A DNA stretch of 64,000 nucleotides, taken from positions 603,322,709 through 603,386,708 of the forward strand of contig NC_081413.1 of assembly GCF_030272615.1 (NCBI RefSeq), in the 5' to 3' direction. Under the pieces are notes generated by a model. That model did not search any database. It worked only from the letters and a program-made list of their open reading frames with translations, and had not been told where the DNA came from. Positions 47,021-57,649 of the stretch are shown in pieces; position 1 is the first letter of the stretch, and the number at the start of each line of letters is the position of its first letter. This DNA is from Cryptomeria japonica (lineage: Eukaryota; Streptophyta; Pinopsida; Cupressales; Cupressaceae). The position numbers were made by a program, and so were the translations under genes.

Positions 47021-48840
47021 TTGTGTATCATGTCCCTTGATACGATGATACTCACATTACTCATTCTCATTATACCATCTAGGTTTAGGTTGATTGGGGT
47101 CAAACGGGCAAGTGATCAGAAAAACCACTGCACCTGCTTGGACAAGTTTTTGAAACACCATTTCAATAGGCTCAGCAAGAGGAGTGAAGTCTCTTGGAGT
47201 CCTATTATTTGATCAGGGTGGTCATCCTTGGATTGAGACATTGTTGTGAGGTTTTTGGGATTTATTTTGATTATTTTGATTGTTGAATTGATGATTATTG
47301 GTGGTGGATTTTAGGGGAGCAGCCATGGTTTGGACTTGCTTTGCATCAGTTACACCATCGTTGACTACGTTTTTGTTTATAGACTAGAACTTTGGCTTGT
47401 CCTTATGATAAGAGGAAGAAATTTGTGTCTATTTTTGGTAATGTTTCAAGGTTCCTTCCTCCAACAAGACACATTCAAGGGCGAGGCCCTTATCAGTCAA
47501 TTTTTGGAAGGATTTGATACATTGAGACGTCAAAGGTCTTGAAAGTTCAGGTACCAAGTTCTTTTGAAATAATTCAAATTGATGTTGTTTTGGCATGTCC
47601 CATTGAAATTTATTGATAAGATTTCACCATCTTTGTAAGAAGTTGGCGAAAGTCTCTCCGAGCCTTTGTTTTGTGTTACATAGGTCCATCATAGAAACGT
47701 CATTAGCCATGTTGTAGGCATTGTGAGCTACAAATTTCTCTACCAAGTCTCGAAAGGAGACAATGGAGCCTCGTGGTAGAGATGAGAACCATACCAGGGC
47801 ATCTCCTGTGAGACTCTTGGGAAAGAGTCTATGAAGATATAGGTCACTATAGGAGACTTCTTGACATAAGATGTGAAACTCCCAAGCATGGTCATGGGGG
47901 CCTCCTTTTCCTTCATACTTGGTGAATCTAGGGATCTCAAATCTTGGAGTGTAAGGTGCAACTGATATAGACAGTTTATAAGGACAAGGACAAAATTCCT
48001 CAAATGAGTAAGGTTTCCTCTTATTAGTCCCTTCTTTCATGTTCTTGATGATATTTTTCATGTCTTGAATTTTCTTGATGAGGTCTTGTTGTGGACTTCG
48101 ATAATGATGAATTGTATTTTCCCCAAGAATTGGATGAGTCAAGGAAGGTGTACCACCACCAATGTATTGATATGATGAGGAGGTGGGAATATGATATGTG
48201 ATGATCGATATCGCTGGGATTTGAGTGATAGTTGGTTGCGGTCCACAAACTATTTTGATAGGATTGAGTGTGGCCTGGATAAAGTTTGCAACATTGTTGA
48301 TAGGAAGAAAATTTTGTGGAATAGAGATGTGTGGTTGAATGGAAGGAGGTGGTATAGAAGCGTGTTGGAGAATAGATGAGATCAAATTTGATAGTGGTAT
48401 AGATGGTAAAGAGGAAGAAGGTGGGATGGAGACCACGGTGGGAGGTTCCGCGGGTGGCATTGATTGAGTTTGGATGATTGATGGGGCAGCAATTGATTGA
48501 GTTTGAATAATAGGTGCAACATTTTGTGTGGGAGTGAGGTCTCCTTGTGGTTATTGGCCAAGAGTGGATCTATCAAATTCAGGCAGAAGTTGAGCTCCAT
48601 TTTCAAGGAGAGTTTTTAGAAGTGCAGTAGGATTGTGTTGGATGAACTTTTCAATCATCTCTTGGTTATAAGAGTCTGCTAGGAAAGTTTTCACTTCTGG
48701 AGAGTTCATATTAGCTAACCATGTTAGGATTTTGGCTTTGATCTTGATTGCTAGGTTGCCCACTTTGTGTAGGATCTTGTGTTGGATCTTCATATAGGAC
48801 ACTAATGTCTGGCATGCCATATTGTTGTTCATCCATATTT
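47021..48840 (-). pseudogene. Tat element gag with CX2HX4HX4C knuckle
   Basis: N-terminal part at 48832-48551, then 48460-47624 open: TPRFEIPRFTKYEGKGGPHD, FPKSLTGDALVWFSSLP, SFRDLVEKFVAHNAYN and CNTKQRLGETFANFLQRW are retrotransposon gag words. A proline/isoleucine-rich N-terminus precedes them. Near 47050-47000 lies CEYHRIKGHDTQKC, a knuckle with His in place of the second Cys, as in the young element at 59387-59428. Stops break the frame at several places. Confidence 0.85.
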
Positions 48841-48849
48841 TTATTTTGA

Positions 48850-51493
48850 AATCGAGTTGTGACCATACAAGTATAACCTTAGAAAAGCTTGGAGGAAGAA
48901 ATTTTTGATGAATGGACTTAGCAAGACTTTTGTGGAATTTTTGGGTTTTGTCTTTGATGACAAGGGATTTTATTGATAGATGGGGGTCTTGGATTAGAGC
49001 TCAGATTTGATTAGGATTGACACCTTAGTCCTTGGATGAGGATTTTAGGTGGTGGATGAAACCACAAGCAAGGTAATGACCAAGTTGGGTATAATTTAGA
49101 CCTTGGAATGATTAAAAAGCGTCTTTTCCACCAAGGGTTGACTAATGACCCTAAGAAAAGTAGAGGCACAAGTTAAGAGTCTTGATCAACTCAAAAAGGA
49201 TAAGGAAAAAGATACTTGGAAAGGATTATTCTTCAAGCACAAGAGCCAATTGATTAATGATGAGGTCTAAATGGAACTTCACAAGGCATGCAACCTTAAT
49301 GTGAGGTTAAATTGGATTAAAGGATGATTGGATTTTGATTTTGATAATTCATTTGATAGTGGAGGGAGATTGATTTAATGTGCTAAGTCCTTAGGAAATT
49401 GAGGATGATTGATTGAGGAGGTATGATAGTGATGACTAGAAGAAACTTGATGACTAGGTTATTCTTGGCATGAACATGACTCAATAGATGATTGGTTCAG
49501 ATGGCAAGTTGTATGAAGGGACACGACCACCCTAATTTTGACAATAGTTGGTGTTAAAGGACAAACCTGAACCTTGATGGAGAGCACAGACTCTTAGTTC
49601 ATCACTAGCATCAAACTCATTGCTATGACCATGGATGTAATCATGGTAATGATGCAAGAATGTCCTATGTTTGAGAAAGAGTTTACAGTTGGTATACCAA
49701 AATTTCTGACACCTAAGGAGTTGTGCTTGTGTGAGCCTTTTATTCTTGATAGGTCGGTGAATTGACTTTTTAGGATGTTTATACAACTTGGGCTTATGAA
49801 AGATGAGACAGACGGAGTTTTGATGCAATTTTGGACTTTGTGTGTGTAGTGACTTGGATAATTGTTCGTTCTTCGAAAAATGTTTTTGCAAAGTGTTTGA
49901 GGATAATGACGTGTTATTTAGTCTACTCTTGGCAAGTATGTATCAAACAAAGCAAACACAATGATCAAATGTATTTTAACTCAAAGACACTCATGCTCAT
50001 ATACAACACTCTTAAGGCTAGCAAGGACAATAGTCATTGGATCCCAATTGGTTTCCTAGCTACACTTACCCAGAGCAGAAACTTAGATGCTTGACCCCAT
50101 TGGCTCCCCTCCATGACACTCACTTCTCCGGGGCAGCCAAGCATCAATTCCCATGAAAAATCCTCATGGCAAACTTTGTGTCTCTACTAAGGGCCATCAA
50201 AATATGGGTGGCTTTAGAGGTCCAACCTCCTGCATCAATGACTAGAGGGTTTTTGGCCACTATGAACAAGGTGTTTAGTAAGTCTTCTCGTTAGGAGCTA
50301 CCCTTCATAGTTGCGCAAGCACAATTGAGGCCTATAGCCCAACGAATCACCAAGAACTTAGCAGTCACACAAGCATGATTGAGATCTCTAGGATCCTACT
50401 AAGCACCCAATGTGAGAGTGAACTCTCATATAGCCCCAACCATTGACCCTTTTGTAGGCAATGGCCTATTTATTATAGTGAGTTGGGAACCCCAAGTCCG
50501 GGTGTACTCACTTGGGCCATTTCCCTCTTACCTTCTCAAAGAGAAAGTTGGGAGGGTAGGCCTACTAAGGGTAAGCATGCAATCAAACAAAAAAAGGTTG
50601 GAGGGTTTGGATTTTTGATCGTCTAGCTAGACGAGAGCATACTCTCCTACCTTTATGTTTTTCTCAAAACACATAAAACAATGATTCATTCACCCTTTAA
50701 TTAACATCTAGGTGCTTAGTTAAAAAAAGAAGCACAATGTTTGGTTGGGTCTCTTAGGCAACCTGCAAAAAAGTGGATTAGTAGTTTTTTTTGTTTTTTA
50801 AGGTCTTGGATGGTCGATTTAAACTGCAATACTAGAAAAAAAGGCAATTAGTACCTACTATACTCCACATGCAGTGCATGTGATGAAGTGCAGTCAGCCA
50901 CGCTTATGCGCCTATGCAGGCATTGAAATGCTTGTGTATACACTGAAGCAAATAAAAACAATAAAAAAAGATAAAGTTAACACAGAGCACACAGGGGTTT
51001 TATACCTATCTGTCATGCTGATCCAAGACACTTGTGCCGAAACACCTACACTTGTGCTGAAGTCCTGAAAACAAAGACCGAACAATTTAGTGGGTAAAAT
51101 TTTTAAAATTCAAATTTAAAAATTGAAATGGTGTTAGGAGCGTGAATTTTGTAAAAGTGGTTGTGTTGATTAAAAGCGCTTGTATGGAAACACCTATGCT
51201 CACGCTGATGTGCTTGTGCATGTGGTAAACAGACAGACAGAGAGTAAATTTGTTTTAAAAATTTAAAAGAGCGGGAAAATTTAAAATGTTATGAGGCAGT
51301 CGCGCTGCTGCACTTGCGCTCACATTGATGTGCCTGTGCACGTGCCAAAATAGGTTTTTTGTCGTGCTGAACCCAAGTCGCTCACACTGATTTGTAGTCT
51401 CTCACATTGTTCTAGAACTTGCATCTCACAACTCACAAAAAATCACAAAAATGTTAGTTTTTAGGGACGTTGGTCCCACCAGGTGTGCCAAAA
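48850..51493. other. Non-coding leader of Tat element
   Basis: About 2.6 kb without supported gene, between LTR/primer site and gag. From 50870 to 51380 short words (acacttgtgct, gctcacgctgatgtgc, cttgtgcatgtg, ctgcacttgcgctcac) recur, resembling those at 40895-41170 near the other end of the element. Confidence 0.55.
51466..51493 (-). promoter_or_regulatory. Primer-binding site of Tat element
   Basis: On the minus strand, right after the LTR end CATCTTTA, the sequence is ttttggcacacctggtggga. Its complement ends in ...GTGCCA as a tRNA 3' end would. The tRNA is not identified. Confidence 0.6.
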
Positions 51494-52758
51494 TAAAGAT
51501 GGTGAAAAGGAGAGTGAGGTGGATTAGCTATTAAACATGAAAATCAAACATGGGAGCATATGAAATCAAAGACATAACTTAAATCACATAAAAACATAAA
51601 TGATATGCATATACCTCACAATCTTTTACATTCTCCATCGGATGGAGCTTAGATGGAGTTGAAGTGCGCCCTATGTTCCTCCAACTTGATGTTGATTTGC
51701 ACCTTGCTTACATGATGTGGATGGCTCTCCAAATATTGTGCACAAAATGATAAAAATGGATCTTGAGGAATGATATGGATGAGATGATTAAGTGTGGATG
51801 AGTGGTGATTTTGGCATGGTAAGGATTCTATTATGATTTTCTTGGCTCAAATTAACAGCATAAGATTACTAAACTTGGAGATGATCAATGAAGGGATGGA
51901 GTTCGCAATTTATAGGAAGAGGAGAGGAAGAATGGATGGCTTAGATGGATCCAAGATGAAGGGATATGATTTCTTGTGAGCTCACACAAGGCCCAAGAGA
52001 GGGTGTGGAGACCAAGAGATATGCCTTAAAGTCATTTCTTGTCTCCACACTCCTCAAGGTGCATTGGGAAGACTTCCCAATGTGCCTTGAGAAGAGCAAT
52101 GGATGGGACATTCCTTGAAGAATGAGGAGGAGGAATTTAAAATTCTTCAAAAAGAGATGATCATGGGGATTGGAGGAATAAGAAGGAATTAAAAATTCCT
52201 TGGGAGAGGAGATACCTAGAGGAATGTGAGATTTTGAAAATATCACATTCACCTAGGAAAAGTGCATTTAAGAATAGTGGTTGGATGGAAGGGACAAGGA
52301 GTTGACTTTGTGGCTAATCATGATGATTAGCCACTAGCAACTCATTGGGAGGGGGATTAGAGGAAAGGTTAGGTGGGAAAAGATTTGTAGGAGGATTTGA
52401 CTAGGAGAGAGATTGAGTGGAGGTAATTAGAAATTAGAAGAATAAGGTTAAGTAAGTTTAGGGAGTTTTTAGAAGAATTTTTTAGGTTAATGATGGATTA
52501 GGAAGATGATTTTTAGGAATCATGTAGGTTAACTAATTAATTGAAATTAATTAGCGAAGGGGAAGATTTGAGAATATTTAATTTTTAGAAGAATAAAAAG
52601 AGGGGTTGATTTATTAAATAAATCAATCACATACTATAGCAACAATATTAATTATACTTAATTAATATTGAGGAGAATTAGAATTTACATAATTAATTAA
52701 TAAATTAATTATGTGAGGAATTAAAAATAATAATAATTATTATTTTTAAGTGTCTACA
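51494..52758 (-). repeat. 5' LTR of nested Tat element
   Basis: It aligns with 39099-40361 over its whole length (1265 versus 1263 bases), starting TGTAGACACTTAAAAATA at 52758. The target copy gacac follows at 52759-52763. Confidence 0.9.
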
Positions 52759-52763
52759 GACAC

Positions 52764-53254
52764 TGTTGAGTTTGCAGAGTTCTTTGTTAGAAAGTTTTGA
52801 CTTAGGCCCTGGAAAACCTCTGACCCTATGAAGGCATGTTATATTCATGATAACTTCCTCAGTAATTTTATATGGTCGGTTCAACCACAGGAATTCACCA
52901 TGAATGTGGATAAGAATATACCTGGCCCATTCATCTTCGTTGAAACTTAGAAAATCCATGAACTGGGTAAAACCCTTCCTCTGCAAATGTGCATATTCTG
53001 GCTTCAATTGATTGTTGGTGATCAGGTGCTCAGTAAATACATAGGACATTTCATAACTTCCGATCTCCTCAATGTCATAGTGACTATATGCCCTAATGTC
53101 CTCAATGTGAAGAACACCACATTGGCAAACAATTGAAAAATGCTCCCAACAGATCATCTAAAAGAGATTTGAAAGGATGCTTCTTAAATTTTGGATGAGG
53201 GTTGTCCTTAATTTCCACTACCAAAGGAGTATCAACATTCGAAGATGATGCCAT
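52764..53254 (-). pseudogene. Outer element ORF2, N-terminal part, unrecognised
   Basis: The ATG at 53254 opens MASSSNVDTPLVVEIKDN, a frameshift lies near 53160, and the frame 53157-52764 continues (HYDIEEIGSYEMSYVFTE, LQRKGFTQFMDFLSFNED, RPYKITEEVIMNITCLHR). It runs into the nested Tat element and resumes in frame at 39093. I recognise no family. The order and spacing of LQRKG...ITEEVIMNI recall FLSKKG...VSPNLIMKVIG in the unit at 33517-35485, which suggests distant kinship. Confidence 0.55.
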
Positions 53255-53589
53255 GATAAAAATCTAGGGTTTCTACAAACAGTAAATACCTTAAGATCTT
53301 GTCAGATGATGAAATGCTTCTTGAATGTAGTTGCTAGCACAAATCACCTTTGGACTCTTGAAATGGCTTTGAAATCACTCTTCAAAATGCTCGATCGCTA
53401 TGTGAAGAAATGACTTAAATTTTTCCCTTTTATCACCACTAACCCTAATTTTCCATTGTCATAAATACTACCGGAGAATTTGACTGGATCACATAATCTA
53501 CATATAGGTTCTAGTAAACACTAGAATTCACCTGAGTATCCATCTGCAATCAGAATTCTCTGACTATAGACCTAATCAGGGGTGTTTGC

Positions 53590-54790
53590 ATGATCTTGAA
53601 TGATTTGCCTACCCTTAAGGCAAAGTGCCTTAGTTACCAGTTGAAGTTCCTGCTTCTGGTGTAGGACCTGATGGCTCTACTAGTAGATCTATTGGTGGAG
53701 TATCTGATTTCCTAACCCATCTTCTCTCATGCTTCTTTCTAATTTCTTCAAACTTTTCCTTTCCCTTCTCATCTACATTTCCATCAGCTACATGTTTTCC
53801 TTTCCCTTCTCATCTACATGTCCAATATTGTTGCATGCATAACATACAATATTGTTCTTTTGAATTTCTTTGTCATATCCTTGATTTTCTTGATTTCCTT
53901 TTGATCTACATTGGTTAGCCATATGTCCAAACCTACTACATGCATGACATCTAACATTTCCAAGACTGGTGAATGATGTATTGTTCTCATTATTCCTATT
54001 TTTGCATTGACTTGCTATATGACCACATTTAAAGCAAACAAAGCATGTACCATTGAATTTGTGAGCATTAGGCTATCTTACCAGTGATTTCTGGTTCCGG
54101 TTGTCAACATGATTCTGCTTTTGACTAGATAATTGATCTTATTGTGCAATACAAGAGATTTCTCCTACTTCATAACCAAGACCTCTCTTGTCATTATCAT
54201 CTCTCTGGCTCTTCAGTAGTTCATCAAGTCTTGCAGAGATGGCTTTGAACTTGTCTTTGTCCTCATTTGCAGTGGCTAAATCATCTCTCATGATTATGAT
54301 CTATGTCCCAAGTTCCTATTTATTATTCTGGGACTAAGTCAACTCAAGTTTCAACATGTCATTCTCATGTATCCGCCTATTGCATTCATCAGATCTATCC
54401 TTCAATGCATGAGCTAGGTTTTCTTCATTCTTCTTTCTATCTTCAATCTCCTTGCACATTCTCATAGTTAGGGCTTTCATTTCATTATTCAAGGTAGTAT
54501 TCTCCTGACTAAGTTTTTGGTACTGATCTTTTAAGTCATCTTCTTCATCACTACTCTAATTAGGTAGTTGATCACAGAGTTCCTTCCTATTAGCTTGAAC
54601 ATATGATAGCTTTCCTTGTAATGAAATGATGTGTTCTTTGGCTTGCCTTAGTTCATTCTTCAATTTATTATTTTCCACCTTCTCATTATCAAGATCCTCA
54701 AAAGTAAGTTGAAGCTATTGCTACAAACCAGTTTCCATTGATTCCAAGTTTCAGATCTTCCTCAAGTTGTTAGCCTTCTTTTGAGGAACT
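53590..54790 (-). pseudogene. Outer element gag-like ORF: coiled coil and three zinc knuckles
   Basis: Minus strand from 54736: a long heptad-rich, Glu/Lys/Asn/Leu-rich segment (NEKVENNKLKNELRQAKEHI, ENTTLNNEMKALTMRM, NEENLAHALKDRSDECNRR) of about 170 residues, broken by a few stops. It is followed by CFKCGHIASQC near 54045, CSRFGHMANQC near 53925 and CYACNNIGHV near 53845; the second and third are imperfect. This is the nucleocapsid end of a gag protein; the capsid domain was not found. Stops at about 53640 end it. Confidence 0.65.
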
Positions 54791-54806
54791 AGGCTCTAAT
54801 ACCAAT
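54791..54806 (-). promoter_or_regulatory. Primer-binding site of outer element
   Basis: The minus strand reads ttggtattagagcc next to the LTR end, one change from the initiator-Met complement. Confidence 0.8.
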
Positions 54807-55183
54807 AGTTGGAATCCAAGAACACTGAGAGGGGGGGGGGGGGGGTGAATCAGTGTTCTACCAGTAAATGATTTTTTTAACTTATTGCTTATGAACCAAT
54901 TGATAGAAAATAAAATTAAAGTGCATAAACCAAACAAAAAATAAAGCAGCAATACCATAACACCAATATGAAATCCATTGCTAAATGATCTCCCTTAAAT
55001 ACCATTCTAACTTGTTTATCATGTTAGCACCAAGATGAAAATCAAAATTGTTGGCTTCTGGATCATGAAGTATGATATGCATTATCTCGATGATCATATA
55101 TGATGTCGGCCCACACACTACCATAAATTCCTTCAAAGACATTATCAGGTCCTATACTTAACCAGGTCCCAAATATACGTTAC
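54807..55183 (-). repeat. 5' LTR of outer element, inner part
   Basis: This part matches the 3' LTR 35866-36250. It contains a run of 15 G (54831-54845) where the 3' LTR has 8. It ends at gttac (55179-55183), the target copy of the young element; the rest of the LTR is at 63077-63263. Confidence 0.88.
55179..55183. repeat. Target-site duplication of young element, left copy (gttac)
   Basis: gttac is repeated exactly at 63077-63081, right after the 3' LTR. It shows a clean integrase-mediated insertion into the outer LTR. Confidence 0.92.
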
Positions 55184-55355
55184 TGTAGCATCCTAAAATT
55201 GCGACACTTGCAATTTCGACTGCATTTCGGTCTTCACGATGGCGACACAACACGCAACCTGAATGGAGACCCCAAAACTTGCTCACGACACTGAAAACTG
55301 CATTTTTCAAGCACCTTGGCCTGAACCTCCTTGCACCCCGCTGTCCCGGAGGTGG

Positions 55356-55479
55356 GACCAGAGCACCCAGCGCCCTGGTCCCTCAGGACCAGAGCGCCCA
55401 GCGCCCTGGTCCCTCAGGACCAGGGCGCCCAGCGCCCTGGTCCCTCAGGACCAGGGCACCCAGCGCCCTGGTCCCTGGG
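55356..55479. repeat. 31-bp GC-rich array, four units (5' LTR)
   Basis: Each unit has arms GACCAGGGCGC and GCGCCCTGGTC around CCA, followed by CCTCAG. The arms form a perfect 11-bp hairpin in the third unit; other units have one change. The 3' LTR has only two units (62019-62080). Confidence 0.93.
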
Positions 55480-56071
55480 TCCTATTTTGGGCCCGATTTC
55501 CTAGGTGATATCGGGTCTTTTTTATTGCAATTTGGAAATATACTTCCCTGGTCGGCCTAAGCTCGGGAAAATCAGTCTATCAGCCCTAATTGACAAGTAT
55601 ATAAACTACATTTTTCTCTCTCATTGGGGATGAGGAGGATATGTGTACAAAGCATGGAAACTATACTCAAGCATTCAAGCAATTGATCATTTCAAGTCTC
55701 CATTCAAGGCTAAGTGTTGCATTCAAGTCAAGGATTCAACCATTGAAGAGGAGATCACTTACTACATGCTACATACAACATACTACATACTACAACATAC
55801 AACATCTAAACCTTCGCACATAAGGATACCAACATCCTTAGAACAAGGTATTAGTACTTGTTTACATTACAGTCATTTACATTTACAGCTCTTGCTCATT
55901 TCTTGGTTAATTCCAAAACTGGGGTTTGACCTAAAGGCAAACCCCTAATCCCTAACCCCCCATTGTCTTCGCTTTTCTGTGTGTAGGTTGCAGGTACGCG
56001 GCTGAAATTGAAGATCTGGAATCCTTGTGCAGAGACAAACCGATCCCCCTTCGTTTGACGGATTTTTCGGA

Positions 56072-56098
56072 GGACCGTGGTGCCGGGCGCCATCGTCC
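56072..56098. repeat. GC-rich palindrome in 5' LTR
   Basis: GGACCGTGGTGCC and GGCGCCATCGTCC form an imperfect hairpin. The 3' LTR copy is at 62673-62699. Variants lie in the leader at 56868-56900 and 57492-57524. Confidence 0.8.
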
Positions 56099-56475
56099 TG
56101 ACAACTTTTGCCCAAATTTGCAGGACAGCGCCGTATCGACATTTTACTGCTAATTCCAGGTCCGCAGCTTCATCCTATAACCTAAACTCAGTTTATAAGC
56201 GAATCTTTGTCACTTTCTATGCATGCTTAGCTTAATTCTTCTATGCACATTCTTTACAAAAGAGGGTAGCCTTACTTTCCTAACCCTTGAAATTCATTTA
56301 GCATCCAATCTTACATTGTGTGGGATTGAATCTTATGAGTTTCAACCCCTCTTTTGAATGTAAAGTCTTCCCCTTAAGTGAAAACCCATCGAATCCTAGC
56401 GAACCTCCCTTCTCTCTCCTCGGAGTCGGAAGAGGGGAGAACAACTAGGGTTCGACCGCGATTTTCCGCTTTACA

Positions 56476-56497
56476 TTTTGGTGAACCCGACGTGAAC
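56476..56497 (+). promoter_or_regulatory. Primer-binding site of young element
   Basis: TTTTGGTGAACCCGACGTGA follows the 5' LTR directly and is identical to that of the left-edge element over 20 bases. Confidence 0.8.
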
Positions 56498-57649
56498 ATC
56501 CTTTCTGATTTTTCATGCTTAGATCTGAAAAGTTGATTACATTTCCATGTTTGATCTTTTGCAAAATTTTAGAGGTGATTGCATAAAAACCCTAAATTTT
56601 CTTTTTGAACATTGAACTTGCGAAATGTTTAATTGTTAATGCTTGCTTCAGATCTGCTTTTCTATTACAAATTATCAATTCATGTCTGTACTTTAATTTT
56701 GAAAATTAAGTGGTTAAAAGTCAAAACCCTAATTTTTGAAACCCTCTTGATTCAACCTTTGTCCGACAATTTCACTGATCAAAACATCTCCAAATCAGCT
56801 GTAACTTTGGATTCTGCAATAAAATCACATTATCCTTCATCCCTGAAAATTTGGAAAAAAGTTGCGAGGACCGTGTTGCACTCCGAGCGCCATCGTCCCC
56901 GACATTTTTTCTGAAATTTCGGGAGTGACATCTTATTGTGTTTTTCTGCTAAAATCTAGAATTTTGGCTGATTTTATCAATTATAACACCTTCAAAATTA
57001 CAGTCAAAGTTGGTCTTGCGATTGCTTGGTCTAAGGCTCCTAATCATTCAAAAATTGTTGAAATTAAAATTTTGTGTCAAAATTGCGTTTTTATTATCAT
57101 AAATCTGAAAAGTGTGTCTACATTCATTCGAAATTTCAGTGCTTTATTCAAATTCTTGCAATTTATGACTTTTGAAATTAAGTGCTTAATTACAACAACT
57201 TTGATTTCCGCTTTCAAAATTGAATTTTGCATGAAATTGAGTCAATTTTTAATTTTCAAAATTTGCATTGCTTTTGACATTCCCTCTAAAATCATAAAAT
57301 TCAAAATTTCAGTTTCCCTCTCTTTTTCAAAAATTCAAATTTTGCATTTTTCGACAATCTTGATAGGGTTCAATTTTGAGATTGCAACTTTAATTTGGCC
57401 TATCTACAGATTGTAAAATCCCTCAATTTTTTCAGATTAGCTCTAAAATCATCATACCTTTCATCCCTGCAAATTTCGGAAAAAGTTGCAAGGACCGTGT
57501 TGCACTCCGAGCGCCACGGTCCCGGACATTTTTTCCGAAATTTCGAGAGACTGTTGTGATTGTATTTAACAACTTAAATCTGGAAGATTGGCTGGTTTTA
57601 CTGAAAATTGCTACCTCTAAGATCAAAATCTTTTCTCTCTCTCTAGTGC
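56498..57649 (+). other. Leader of young element with duplicated palindrome block
   Basis: About 1.15 kb without a gene. A block of about 150 bases around a GC-rich palindrome occurs at 56820-56975 and again at 57440-57600 (ccttcatccctg, ggaccgtgttgcactccgag, gacattttttc, aaatttcg). The end tcttttctctctctctag before the gag ATG looks like a splice acceptor, so a leader intron is possible. Confidence 0.6.

Larger units (their letters stand above)
39099..52758 (-). mobile_element. Nested Ty3/gypsy Tat-lineage element with antisense PMD ORF
   Basis: In minus orientation: 5' LTR (52758-51494), primer site, long non-coding leader (51493-48850), gag, protease, G-patch, RT, RNase H, a second RNase H of archaeal type, a truncated integrase, then an antisense ORF with plant mobile domain words (plus strand, 41291-42457), a non-coding tail, a polypurine tract (aaagaggggcaaaa) and 3' LTR (40361-39099). 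Double RNase H and long leader are marks of the Tat lineage. Total 13.7 kb. Stops in most frames and roughly 9% LTR difference in a 150-base sample counted by eye make it inactive. Confidence 0.9.
55184..56475 (+). repeat. 5' LTR of young element
   Basis: TGTAGCATCC... to ...CGCTTTACA, 1292 bases. It contains four 31-bp GC-rich units (55356-55479) and a separate palindrome at 56072-56098. A TATA-like tataaacta at 55600 and the tail gggttcgaccgc follow the usual promoter-terminator order, but no transcription start can be fixed. Confidence 0.93.

Noticed and set aside
55263-55560. Open frames across the GC-rich LTR array that look like Ala/Pro/Arg-rich repeat proteins
   Set aside because: They are the translation of the 31-bp non-coding units (31 is not a multiple of 3, so frames rotate), lie in an LTR and shift with unit number.
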